DNA from: an uncultured Acidobacteriia bacterium
Lineage (GTDB): Bacteria > Acidobacteriota > Terriglobia > Bryobacterales > Bryobacteraceae
Assembly (NCBI GenBank): GCA_903825445.1
Contig: CAIKAS010000320.1
Coordinates: forward strand, 1-64,000
Length of the DNA: 64,000 nucleotides
Direction of reading: 5' to 3'
The translations under genes and the position numbers were made by a program. How positions within the stretch are numbered: the stretch's first letter is position 1; the number at the start of each line of letters is the position of its first letter. Below, one piece after another: positions 8,772 through 17,858 of this stretch. The notes beneath the pieces were generated by a model. It was given only the letters and a program-made list of their open reading frames with translations. It searched no databases and was not told where the DNA came from.

Positions 8772-11700
8772 TCAGGCCGCAGCGCCCTCTGCACCACGAT
8801 GCTGGAACTTCACGCTCACCAGCTTTGAAACACCGGCTTCCTGCATGGTGACTCCGTACATCGCCTGGGCCGATTCCATGGTCTTCTTGGAGTGGGTGAT
8901 GATGACGAACTGCGTATCGACTGACATCTCGGCCAACAGCCGCATCAGGCGACCAATGTTGGCCTCATCAAGCGGAGCGTCGACCTCATCCAGTACGCAG
9001 AAGGGACTCGGCTGGTACTTGAAGATGGCCATGAGAAGAGCCAACGCCGTAAGCGCTTTCTCACCGCCCGATAGCAGCAGAACGTTCTGCAGCTTCTTGC
9101 CGGGAGGCGAGGCGATCATGTCGATGCCGCTCTCGTTGATGTTCTCTTCGTCGGTCAGACGCATTTCGCCGGAGCCGCCGCCGAACAGCGTCTGGAAGCA
9201 CTGACGGAAATTCTCGTTGATGATCTTGAAGGCCTCGCTGAAACGGGCCTTCGAAATCTCGTCGATTTCTTTGATCGCGGTTTCGGTATCGCGGATGGAA
9301 TCGAGCAGGTCCTGACGTTGTGACGTGAGGAAATCCTGACGCAGCGAGGCTTCCTGGAATTCCTCGTAAGCCGTCGGATTGACGGAGCCGAGGTTTTCGA
9401 TCTTGGTGCGCGTTTCCTGGTAGAGCGCTTCCGTGGCCTGGAGGACTTCGGGCGTGGAATCGGCCGGAGCTTCGAGTTCGGCGACACCGACGGAAAGTTC
9501 CTTGCGGCTGGTCTCATCAAGGAACTGAAGTTCGGACTGGCGGCGGGTCAGTTCGACTTCGATCTCGCCCTTGTGCGTGTGGGCGGTTTCGATGCGGGCG
9601 CGCAGCACGCGGAGAGATTCATCGGAGGCGGCGAGCGACTCGCGATGCTTCACTTCTTCTTCGGCGAGTTCGAGCACGGTGCGCTCGGCGGCGGCAATCT
9701 GTTCGGTGAGCACGGTCAGCTTCTGATCGAGTTCAATATTTTCGGCCAGAATGCGGGAGCGGTTCTCGCCCCAGCGCTGGACATCCTGCCCAAGCGAAGT
9801 GCGGCGGGAGGACATCTGCTGGAATTGCTGTTCGAGTTTGGCCAGCGCGGCGCGTTCGCCACGGTGGCGCTCTTCCACGCCTGCAAGATTGGCGCGCAGG
9901 ATGGCGTGTTCTTCACCAGTGCGCTGGGCTTCGGCCTGTGCCCCTTCGAGTTGTTCACGGAGAGACTCGAGGGCGAGTTCACGCTCGGAGCGCTCGGCTT
10001 CTTTCTGCTCGGCGAGCGCCAGATTGCGGGCTCGGGTTTCGTGCGTGCGCTCTTCTTCGCGCTTCAGGCGATCCAGTTCCAGACGAGCCACGGAGACTCG
10101 CGAATTGGAACGATGGATTTCTTCGGCGGTGCGGCGCAGATCGTGATCGAGCGAGACGGCCTCTTTCTCGCGAGCCTGCTGCAACTGACGGAGGCGTTCT
10201 AGTTCGGCATTGAGCGACGCCATCTCGCTTTCCAGAGTCTCCAGTTCAGCGGAGCGGGCGATCAGGTCGGCCTCGCGGACGCCGAACTGGTCGGCATATT
10301 CGCGGAGTTCGCGCTTCAATACCAGGGGACCGCTCGACTGCTTGCGGCCACCGGTCAACATGCGGCCATGATAGGACTCGCCATCGGGCAGCAGGAAGTA
10401 AGCTTCGGGATGCGCGTCGGCCAGATTGCGGGCCTGATCGCGATCATGGGCGAGATAGCACTGGGCGAGGCGCGGAAGATTCTGCATCTGCCCGGTGAGT
10501 CCGTTGGTGAATTTGACGAAGCTGGAAAGGCGCGGCAAAGAAACACAGGCTGAAGCCTGCGCCACAGCTGGCACAGATTCCACTAAGAAGGTGGCGCGAC
10601 CTTCGAGATCGGTGCGGAGCAGATCCATGCTGGCTTCCGCGTCGTCCCAGTTTTTCACGACTACGTATTCGAGCTCGTCGTGGAGAAATTCTTCTGTCGC
10701 ACGCTCCCATAGCGGATCGACTTCAATGAAATCGGCCAGCACGCTGCCGTGGTCGAGGGCAGCCAGAAGCTGCTTGGTGGAATCACTTGTATAGGTGTGG
10801 TGCGAGAGGACGTTTTCGAGCGATTCGCGCTGCGCACGGAGACGCGAGCATTCGGCGCGGAGTCCATCGATCTGCACGCGGAGCTCCGCCGCCTGGGAAC
10901 GGCGGACGGCCAGCTCTTCTTCGGCTCCACGGCGATTGGTGGTGACGCTCTCAATCTCCATTTGACGCTGGGCGGCGTTTTCGGAGAGCTGCAGCTTGAC
11001 GGCGTCGAGCCGTTCGATTTCAGCGGCGGCGGCGGACTCTTCCTTCTGGAGGCGGGCGCGTTCGCGTTCGATGCCGCTGAGGTAAGTATCGGCCTGGGCG
11101 ACCTGGTTGCGAATGCCGGACGCTTCGCCCAGCAGGCGCAGAATCAGGTTACGAGAGGCGTCAATGGTCTGTTCGGACTGACGGATCTTGGCCTGTACTT
11201 CATCGCGCGCGCGATTCTTTTCCAGCAGGCTGGTGCGGAGTTCCTGGATCTCCTTTTCGAGATCGGCAACGACAGTGGCCAGCGCAGCGCGTTCGGCGAG
11301 ATTTTGTTCAATCTGCGATTCGAGATTGAGAGTTTCCTGATCGGCGCCAGACATGCGCTGCTCAATGGAGGCGGCTTCGCGAACCTGCGATTCGAGACGA
11401 CCGCGGGTCTTTGCGGAATCGACATTCATAGCCGCAAGCTGGCGGCGGAACTCCGTGAGCTGAGCTTCGAGCGCGTAGAAAACTTCCTGCGTCTTCTGGC
11501 GGGCGGCATCCTGATCGGCCGCTTCGGCGGTGGCGTCGCGGAGTTCGGTGGAGGCGGCTTCGAGCGCAGCAGCGGAGCGTTCGGCTTCCACTTTCAGCGT
11601 GACGTAACGACCGGCGAGCACGGTGCGGAGCTGGCCTTCGAGTTCACCCTTGAGTTCCTGATAGCGCTTGGTCTTGGAGGCCTGACGCTTGAGGGAATTG

Positions 11701-12533
11701 ACCTGGCGGGTGACTTCTTCGAGGATGTCGAAAACGCGGGCGAGGTTCTGGCGGGCGCTTTCGAGCTTGGCCTCCGCGAGGCGGCGGCGCGATTTGTACT
11801 TGGTGATGCCGGCGGCTTCTTCGATGACGGCGCGGCGATCATAGGGCTTGGACGAAAGAATCTGGCCGATGCGGCCCTGCTCGATGATGGCGTAGCTTTC
11901 CGGCCCGAGGCCGCTGCCCATGAAGATGTCCTGAATGTCGCGGAGGCGCGCGAGGCGGCCATCGATCAGGTATTCGCTTTCACCGGAGCGGAACAGGCGG
12001 CGGGTGATGGTGATTTCGCCCTGCCTGGCGCCGGGGTGATGGATGACGCCGTGGCCGCTGGCGGTGTGGATTTCGTGGACCTTGCCTTCCGCAACGGCAG
12101 CCGCGACCTCGGGGGACATTTCAGCGGGTTCGGCGGCGTTAGGATCAGCCGGAACTGCCTCGGCTTGCGCAACGTCGGCGGGCATGCCTGCGCCTTCGCT
12201 GACAGGGACGGGCTGCTCGGTCTTAGCCTTATCGGAGGTATCGATGAGGGGGAGCTGTTTGGCGCCGGGGTCGACGAGCACCATGGTGACGGAGGCCATG
12301 CCCAGGGGTTTGCGGGACTTGGTGCCGGCAAAGATCACGTCCTCCATGCGCGCGCCACGGAGGGACTTGGCGGACTGCTCACCGAGGACCCAACTTATGG
12401 CGTCACTCAGGTTCGACTTACCGCAGCCATTCGGACCGACGACAGCCGCGATTCCACCCCCGTTGAACTTCAATTCCGTGCGGTCACAAAAGGACTTAAA
12501 GCCCTGGAGTTCGACCTTTTTCAGCTTCAGCAA
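8772..12533 (-). CDS. smc: chromosome partition ATPase SMC
   Basis: The protein has 1253 residues; bacterial SMC is usually about 1150-1200. It has an N-terminal Walker A (GPNGCGKSN, 33-41), two long coiled coils separated by a hinge (about 530-700), and a C-terminal signature LLSGGEKALTAL with Walker B VLDEVDAPLDE (about 1150-1190). It condenses and segregates chromosomes as an ATP-driven dimer. The start is a TTG at 12533 supported by AGGAGAGG seven bases upstream. Two oddities explain the extra length: a Pro/Ala/Glu-rich insertion in the N-terminal head at about residues 90-170, before the conserved ITRRLFRSGESEYLI segment, and a short stretch in the hinge region encoded by a palindrome (see 10546-10559). 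Confidence 0.97.
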   Translation of the reverse strand: MLKLKKVELQGFKSFCDRTELKFNGGGIAAVVGPNGCGKSNLSDAISWVLGEQSAKSLRGARMEDVIFAGTKSRKPLGMASVTMVLVDPGAKQLPLIDTSDKAKTEQPVPVSEGAGMPADVAQAEAVPADPNAAEPAEMSPEVAAAVAEGKVHEIHTASGHGVIHHPGARQGEITITRRLFRSGESEYLIDGRLARLRDIQDIFMGSGLGPESYAIIEQGRIGQILSSKPYDRRAVIEEAAGITKYKSRRRLAEAKLESARQNLARVFDILEEVTRQVNSLKRQASKTKRYQELKGELEGQLRTVLAGRYVTLKVEAERSAAALEAASTELRDATAEAADQDAARQKTQEVFYALEAQLTEFRRQLAAMNVDSAKTRGRLESQVREAASIEQRMSGADQETLNLESQIEQNLAERAALATVVADLEKEIQELRTSLLEKNRARDEVQAKIRQSEQTIDASRNLILRLLGEASGIRNQVAQADTYLSGIERERARLQKEESAAAAEIERLDAVKLQLSENAAQRQMEIESVTTNRRGAEEELAVRRSQAAELRVQIDGLRAECSRLRAQRESLENVLSHHTYTSDSTKQLLAALDHGSVLADFIEVDPLWERATEEFLHDELEYVVVKNWDDAEASMDLLRTDLEGRATFLVESVPAVAQASACVSLPRLSSFVKFTNGLTGQMQNLPRLAQCYLAHDRDQARNLADAHPEAYFLLPDGESYHGRMLTGGRKQSSGPLVLKRELREYADQFGVREADLIARSAELETLESEMASLNAELERLRQLQQAREKEAVSLDHDLRRTAEEIHRSNSRVSVARLELDRLKREEERTHETRARNLALAEQKEAERSERELALESLREQLEGAQAEAQRTGEEHAILRANLAGVEERHRGERAALAKLEQQFQQMSSRRTSLGQDVQRWGENRSRILAENIELDQKLTVLTEQIAAAERTVLELAEEEVKHRESLAASDESLRVLRARIETAHTHKGEIEVELTRRQSELQFLDETSRKELSVGVAELEAPADSTPEVLQATEALYQETRTKIENLGSVNPTAYEEFQEASLRQDFLTSQRQDLLDSIRDTETAIKEIDEISKARFSEAFKIINENFRQCFQTLFGGGSGEMRLTDEENINESGIDMIASPPGKKLQNVLLLSGGEKALTALALLMAIFKYQPSPFCVLDEVDAPLDEANIGRLMRLLAEMSVDTQFVIITHSKKTMESAQAMYGVTMQEAGVSKLVSVKFQHRGAEGAAA
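10546..10559. repeat. small palindrome inside the smc hinge region
   Basis: The bases CAGGCT-GA-AGCCTG form a perfect 6-bp inverted repeat within the context CACAGGCTGAAGCCTGCGCC. On the coding strand it reads in frame as AQASACVS, at about smc residue 656. The sequence has the look of a mobile REP-like palindrome tolerated in frame, but only this one copy was noted in the window. Confidence 0.5.
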
Positions 12534-13107
12534 GTTACACCTCTCCTATACAACGCGCTCGGGGGAGCGTCACCATACTAACCGCGTTTGAGACAAAAGT
12601 AAAGTAGCAAGAACACACCATACAGGGTTTTCTACAGGATCTCCACAAGATGTTGTGTAGGGTATGGAGAAGCGGGTTTGGCTGCCCTAGGCGTGGGATG
12701 GTGGGTTCGCGGTGGGTTTGACACCTCAAACGGTGGGTTCGCCGAGGGTTCGTTGATGGTTCGTTTGGGGGGGAATGAACCCAAAGAGTTCCTTTGTTTT
12801 GTTAGAGTTTTTGGGTTCATTTCGCGCAGGCGTTTTTTGGGGCGGTTTTTGGGCGACTGGACGGGCGCGGATGGCGTTGATCGTATCGAGATACCGGATT
12901 GGACGTGTCGTGACATGATTCCGATTCCAGTATGCACCTGGAGAAGAGGCCTGATTCTCCATTGTTTATTGTTTTGTTGCGGTTAGATGTTGAAAATCGT
13001 TGTGACCGGGGTTTTGGCGGTGGAGGGAAATAGGCGAAGGGGTCCCGGTGCAATGGCGTCAGGGTTTCCTGAGTGGCCAGATGGGATAGGGGATGGGTAT
13101 GAGGGGA
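12534..13107. other. intergenic region, strongly G+T-rich on the plus strand, no supported gene
   Basis: Between smc and the MITE there is a stretch (about 12660-13060) that is very rich in G and T on the plus strand, with repeated GTGGGTTCG and GGTTCG words. Small Pro/Asn-rich frames are open on the minus strand (for example 12726-12962) but have no convincing ribosome site or recognisable domain. The smc ribosome-binding site lies at its left edge. I see no RNA gene. Confidence 0.6.
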
Positions 13108-13115
13108 GGCGGACG

Positions 13116-13265
13116 GAGGGTGTGCTGAATTCTGTGTAAACGGCTAATTCCGCCGAACCGGATTCACTGCCAGCTCAGGCTGCTGGCGAACCTTGACCGA
13201 GGGTAGCATGACTTCCTCCTACTGTTGCAGGAATTAGCCATTTACACAAAAACCGCTACACCCTC
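13116..13265 (-). mobile_element. 150-bp MITE (deletion derivative of an insertion sequence) with 8-bp target duplication
   Basis: The ends are 36-bp inverted repeats: GAGGGTGT, nine variable bases, then TGTGTAAAYGGCTAATTCC (left 13116-13151, right 13230-13265), with one mismatch in the 19-bp inner block. The element is flanked by a perfect direct repeat GGCGGACG at 13108-13115 and 13266-13273, the expected scar of transposition. On the minus strand, directly inside the right end, an AGGAGG sits five bases before ATG 13209, opening a 21-codon frame (MLPSVKVRQQPELA...) that stops inside the left repeat at 13144. This looks like the retained 5' end of a transposase gene whose remainder was deleted. 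The 8-bp duplication and end style fit an IS256-type parent; family assignment is inference. Confidence 0.85.
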
Positions 13266-13370
13266 GGCGGACGCCATTCATGCGCTGGGCATACTTCTCA
13301 GCGTGTCGCGTATTCTTCGGTCGTCGGCACCCACGGTTGCGGCCGGACACTACCACTCGGGTGATTGAAA

Positions 13371-13395
13371 TATATTTTCTATCAAAATCAATCAC
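13371..13395. promoter_or_regulatory. dyad upstream of the TonB-receptor promoter
   Basis: GTGATTGA (13371-13378) and TCAATCAC (13388-13395) form a perfect 8-bp inverted repeat in an A+T-rich stretch, about 37 bases upstream of the -35 box at 13432. It shares the GTGATT half-site with the second dyad downstream of the promoter. It is a candidate operator; the protein is unknown. Confidence 0.5.
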
Positions 13396-13431
13396 TTATG
13401 GCGTCGAGGGCTATAAGTACATCAATCCCCG

Positions 13432-13460
13432 TTGACAAAGCAACCCTTAAACTGTACTAT
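13432..13460 (+). promoter_or_regulatory. sigma70-type promoter of the TonB-dependent receptor gene
   Basis: TTGACA (13432-13437) and TACTAT (13455-13460) are separated by exactly 17 bases. Transcription would begin near 13467, giving a leader of about 280 nt before the ATG at 13749. Confidence 0.7.
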
Positions 13461-13475
13461 TCCTATAGGCAATGG

Positions 13476-13505
13476 GGTGATTTAGGACAGAGGTTGTAAA
13501 TCACC
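13476..13505. promoter_or_regulatory. dyad in the early transcribed leader of the TonB-receptor gene
   Basis: GGTGATTTA (13476-13484) and TAAATCACC (13497-13505) form a perfect 9-bp inverted repeat with a 12-base spacer, starting about ten bases after the predicted transcription start. It could be a roadblock operator or a leader hairpin. Its half-site matches the upstream dyad. Confidence 0.5.
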
Positions 13506-13748
13506 GGTCTCGAACGGGTACCGCGCCGAAATAGCAGCCTGTTCTTCGACTCACACTGCCGTGGCGTATCCCGACCCTGCGTTCGGGCCACGAATCAGGT
13601 ATCGACCATGAGTGTCTGGTCAACACCTGTCTGTGGCGCCCCTGTTTTTCACCGCAAAGTCTGGCAAAAGTGGCATCCGGGGAGTGGTACCTCGTCGTGG
13701 CTTCTTCCCTACGGTGTGCACCAGCGCCTTTAACAGGGACAAAAATCT

Positions 13749-16700
13749 ATGAATTCAAAACTAAATCTCAATCGGGCCATGGCTGCCTGGCTCCTTCTCT
13801 CCATTGCGCCACTGGCAATGGCTCAGTTCGCTGCCACAGGCGCGGTCTCGGGCCAGGTCAAAGACCCCTCGGGCGCCGTTGTTCAGGAAGCTTCCGTTCG
13901 GTTAATCGATACGGCAACCAAGGCAGTCAGAATCACAAAAGCAAATGACACAGGACGCTACAGTTTCAATAATGTGGAGCCGGGAACCTATGACCTCACA
14001 GTCGCAAGGCAAGGCTTTTCGCAGGCAGAGGTAAAAGCTCAGCAAGTGGAAGTTGGCCAGGCACTGACGCTCGACGTTGTACTGGCCATCGGCGCCACCT
14101 CCACGACGGTGGAAGTGGAAGCCTCGGCGGGGTCCGAACTGCAGACCACGAACTCCACCATCGGCTCAACACTTTCCGGCGATTCCCTGCTGCTGCTGCC
14201 GAACCTTGGCCGCGACGCTTCTTCGCTCGTCACGTTGCAGGTAGGTGTGGCGCCCGGCGGGCAGGTCGGCGGGACACAGAACGACCAGAGCTCCTTCCAT
14301 CTGGATGGCGGCAACAACAGTGACGACATGGCCGGCACCTACTCGACTTACACCACGAGTAATGGCGGTGGCATCTCCGGCGTGGCTCCAACCCCCGTCG
14401 AGAGCATAGAAGAATTCCAGGTTGGCGTCTCGAATCAAACCGCCGACTTCAACGGAGCCGCCGGTGCGCAGGTGCAGATGGTAACCAAACGCGGCACCAG
14501 TCAGTTCCACGGCGCACTGTACGATTACTATTTCGGCACCGACGTAGGCGCGGCCAATAGCTGGAAGAACGACCACACGCCGTCTGGAAATCTGCCCTAC
14601 ACTCCGCTCGCGGCGACACACAAGAATCGCTTCGGCGCCGCTTTGGGCGGTCCCGTGGCGCCGAAACTGATCGGCAAGAAGACCTTCTTCTTCACGAACT
14701 ATGAGGGCTATCGTTTCCCGAATAACACCACAATTGAAAAGACCGTTCCCACTGCGCTGATGCGCGCGGGTGTAATTCAGGTCCCGAACAGCGCAGGCGT
14801 ATACCAGGCCTACAATCTCAACCCCACCCCGGTAACGGTCAATGGCGTCACGTACCAGCCGGCGACATGCGCCGGCGGTGGGCTGTGCGACCCTCTCGGG
14901 CTCGGACTGAATCCGATTGTGAGTCAAATCTGGAATAAGTACATGCCTTTGCCGACTGATCCGCAGGCCGGCGATCATTACAACACCCAGGGCTACACAT
15001 CCAGCTTGAAGCTCCCGGTGAACTCCGATTTCGGTGTCATTCGCCTGGATCACGACATCACGGATCGCAACCATTTCTTTGTGAGCGACCGTTACTACGC
15101 CTTCCATTCGCAGACGTCCAGTCAGGTGGATATCGGCGGCGCGCTGCCCGGCGATGTCTTCGGACAGGCGGCCGCCAACGCCCCCCGTCCGCAGTACGAC
15201 AACTACCTGGTGGCAGGTTTAACCAGCACTCTGAAATCAAATTTGATCAACGATTTTCGCTTCAACGTCATCCGAAATTACTGGTCCTGGTCGGATCTGG
15301 GCGGAACCCCTCAACTGCCGGGTCTCGGCGGAGCTTTGGAAATAGGCGGCGAATCGTCCAACGCCCTGATTCCCTATAATGTGGATACGTCAAGTACCCG
15401 CCAGAGGGCCTGGGATGGCCACGATCAGTTCTATCGCGACGATCTCAGCCTGCTTCACCGGAATCACCAGTTCCAGTTCGGTGCTTCGTATCAGCGTGAC
15501 TACGATTACTACACGCGCAACGATAACGGCATTGCCACGGACGCTTCGCTGACCTATCAGGTCGGCACCGGCACCGGAATCGTCTTCCCCTCAACCGCCC
15601 TGCCCGTTGGTTTGCCATCCAGCCAGTTGTCGAACTATTCCACCCTTTATGGAGAAGTGCTTGGCATCGTTTCGCAATCGCAGGTCATGTATACCCGCAG
15701 CGGACCGAACCTGACTCTGAACCCGACCGGCGATCCTATCTCCATCCACGCCATTGTGCCCAGCTACAACGAATACTTCAGCGACAGCTGGAGAATACGG
15801 CCATCCCTCACACTCACCTATGGCCTGGGATATGCGATCGAAATGCCGCCCTACGAATTGCAGGGTAAGCAGGTGCAGTTTGTCGATTCGGCGGACCAGC
15901 CCATCAGCCTGCAGTCGTATCTTCAGCAGAAGCAGGTAGCCGCGCTGGCGGGCGGCGCCTATGACCCGACGATTGGCTTTGCCACAACGCCGAATGTGGC
16001 GGGAGGCGGCAAATATCCGTTCCATCCGTTCTACGGTCAATTCAGCCCGCGTCTCGCGGTTGCGTGGAGTCCCCATTCAAACGGCGGACTCCTGGGCCGT
16101 GTTCTCGGCAACGGTCAGACCGTGCTTCGCGGTGGCTACACCCGTATCTACGGGCGTCTCAACGGCGGCCGCGTGGTGGGCAGCCCCGTGCTTGGCGCAG
16201 GCCTGGAACAGGTGGTGCAGTGCATCGGCGTGACCGCATCGGGTACCTGTGCGGGTAACGGTGGCGCGAATCCCACCACGGCATTTCGCATCGGCACCGA
16301 CGGCCTTGTGGCTCCCCTGCCGGCTGTTACGCAGACTCTGGCTCAGCCTTATCTGCCAGGCGTCAACGGAAACGCGGCAGCCGGTGACGGCGCCGGTGTG
16401 GACGTGAATTTCCGGCCGGATCGCTCAGACGAATTCAACGTAACGATCCAGCGCGCACTTTCTCACAAGCTGAGCTTTGAGGTTGGCTACGTGGGCCGCA
16501 TCATCACCAACGAGTACAACCTCATCAACGTGGACGCGGTTCCCACCATGACCACGCTCAATGGTCAGAGTTTCGCCAACGCCTTCGCCAACCTCTACCA
16601 GGAGGTCGCGGGAGGGCAGGCGATTCAGGCGCAGCCCTTCCTCGAAGCGGCCCTGGGTGGCAGCACATCGTCATACTGCAAAGCCTACGCCAGTTGCACC

Positions 16701-17696
16701 GCGGCAGTAGCCGCTTTGCAAAAGACAAACATCGTCAACACCCAGGTCTACACATTGTGGGGTGCGCTGAATGCGGCTCCGTCATGGACGCTGGGACGCA
16801 CCCTGCTCGCCTCGCCCGGCGCTGCCGGCAGCGCGGTGACCACGCAGTTGCAATCCTACGAGCTGGCCGCCAGCAATGGCTGGGGCAACTACAACGCCGC
16901 CTTCCTTAGCTTTACGGCCAGAGACTGGCACGGTGTAACCGCCCGCTCCAATCTCACCTGGAGCCGTGCGATGGGAACCGGAGACTCGGCACAATCCAGC
17001 AGTTCCCAGACCGTAGTGGATCCCTGGGACTTACATGTAGGCTATGGCCCGCAATCGTACGACATCAAGTTCGTCTACAACCTGTCAATCCTGTATAAGG
17101 AGCCGTTCTTCAAGAATCAGAAAGGCGTACTTGGCCGCGTGCTCGGTGGATGGACGGTTTCACCGTTGTTCACGGCTCAAAGCGGCGCTCCTCTGGAAGT
17201 CAGCATCGGATCCGGAGCTACGGCAAACGCCCAGTCCTTCGGTGAGGAATATGGCAACAGCAACAGTGCGTCGGAGAACGCTGTATTGATCGCACCGTAC
17301 ACGGCGGGCAACTCGGCGCACTACAACGTCGTTGCCACCGGTGCGGGGACTAACGGTAACGCTGCCGCTGGTGGCTCAGGTATCAATATGTTCGCGAACC
17401 CGGCCGCGGTGCTGGCGGATTTCCGGCCGCTGATTCTGGGTCTCGATACCTCGTCTGGCGGGGCTGGCGTGCTCCGGGGCTTGCCAACCTGGAATTTGGA
17501 TGCAACGGCTTCTAAGGATTTCAGAATCCGTGAGGGCGTCGGCGCCACGATCATCATCCAGGCAAGCAACACGCTGAACCACTTCCAGCCGTCGAATCCC
17601 AGCCTCAACATCGACAGCCCGCAAACGTGGGGTGTGATCAGCGGCCAGGCCAACACTCCCCGGCAGATGCAGTTTGGATTGAGAATTCATTTCTAA
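13749..17696 (+). CDS. Oar-like TonB-dependent outer-membrane receptor
   Basis: The 1315-aa protein has a signal peptide (about 1-25, cleavage near AMAQF). A carboxypeptidase-regulatory-like beta-sandwich follows (about 30-115, with GQVKDPSGAVVQEASVRL and TGRYSFNNVEPGTYDL), then a plug domain and a long beta-barrel ending in a terminal Phe (MQFGLRIHF), as outer-membrane proteins do. This architecture is that of the very abundant acidobacterial receptors that import oligosaccharides or peptides across the outer membrane with TonB energy. The substrate cannot be read from sequence. It is followed by a strong hairpin at 17719 and then a secreted M14 peptidase. Expression appears controlled by the promoter at 13432 and its flanking dyads. 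Confidence 0.92.
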   Translation: MNSKLNLNRAMAAWLLLSIAPLAMAQFAATGAVSGQVKDPSGAVVQEASVRLIDTATKAVRITKANDTGRYSFNNVEPGTYDLTVARQGFSQAEVKAQQVEVGQALTLDVVLAIGATSTTVEVEASAGSELQTTNSTIGSTLSGDSLLLLPNLGRDASSLVTLQVGVAPGGQVGGTQNDQSSFHLDGGNNSDDMAGTYSTYTTSNGGGISGVAPTPVESIEEFQVGVSNQTADFNGAAGAQVQMVTKRGTSQFHGALYDYYFGTDVGAANSWKNDHTPSGNLPYTPLAATHKNRFGAALGGPVAPKLIGKKTFFFTNYEGYRFPNNTTIEKTVPTALMRAGVIQVPNSAGVYQAYNLNPTPVTVNGVTYQPATCAGGGLCDPLGLGLNPIVSQIWNKYMPLPTDPQAGDHYNTQGYTSSLKLPVNSDFGVIRLDHDITDRNHFFVSDRYYAFHSQTSSQVDIGGALPGDVFGQAAANAPRPQYDNYLVAGLTSTLKSNLINDFRFNVIRNYWSWSDLGGTPQLPGLGGALEIGGESSNALIPYNVDTSSTRQRAWDGHDQFYRDDLSLLHRNHQFQFGASYQRDYDYYTRNDNGIATDASLTYQVGTGTGIVFPSTALPVGLPSSQLSNYSTLYGEVLGIVSQSQVMYTRSGPNLTLNPTGDPISIHAIVPSYNEYFSDSWRIRPSLTLTYGLGYAIEMPPYELQGKQVQFVDSADQPISLQSYLQQKQVAALAGGAYDPTIGFATTPNVAGGGKYPFHPFYGQFSPRLAVAWSPHSNGGLLGRVLGNGQTVLRGGYTRIYGRLNGGRVVGSPVLGAGLEQVVQCIGVTASGTCAGNGGANPTTAFRIGTDGLVAPLPAVTQTLAQPYLPGVNGNAAAGDGAGVDVNFRPDRSDEFNVTIQRALSHKLSFEVGYVGRIITNEYNLINVDAVPTMTTLNGQSFANAFANLYQEVAGGQAIQAQPFLEAALGGSTSSYCKAYASCTAAVAALQKTNIVNTQVYTLWGALNAAPSWTLGRTLLASPGAAGSAVTTQLQSYELAASNGWGNYNAAFLSFTARDWHGVTARSNLTWSRAMGTGDSAQSSSSQTVVDPWDLHVGYGPQSYDIKFVYNLSILYKEPFFKNQKGVLGRVLGGWTVSPLFTAQSGAPLEVSIGSGATANAQSFGEEYGNSNSASENAVLIAPYTAGNSAHYNVVATGAGTNGNAAAGGSGINMFANPAAVLADFRPLILGLDTSSGGAGVLRGLPTWNLDATASKDFRIREGVGATIIIQASNTLNHFQPSNPSLNIDSPQTWGVISGQANTPRQMQFGLRIHF

Positions 17697-17718
17697 GGTG
17701 ACATCGGCATAACTTAGT

Positions 17719-17757
17719 CCGGCGCGGCTGGCTTTCACACGAAGCTTGCCGCGCCGG
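17719..17757. terminator. hairpin after the TonB-receptor gene
   Basis: CCGGCGCGGC (17719-17728) and GCCGCGCCGG (17748-17757) form a perfect 10-bp G+C-rich stem with a 19-base loop, 22 bases after the receptor stop. No U-tract follows, so termination is plausible but not certain. Confidence 0.6.
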
Positions 17758-17858
17758 ATTTCGGCATATTTCCATGATCAGGGTCCATAGGTTAACGACG
17801 TTTGTTAACTGAATTGCGTGTTTTTTGGCAGTTTGGATTTTAACCATGGAGGTTAACT

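Noticed and set aside
10749-12581. A 610-codon plus-strand frame opposite smc.
   Set aside because: It is the shadow of smc: Leu/Gly/Phe-rich without domains, and the minus strand encodes all SMC motifs.
12726-12962. A 78-codon Pro/Asn-rich minus-strand frame upstream of smc.
   Set aside because: No ribosome site or known domain; explained by the G+T-rich base composition.
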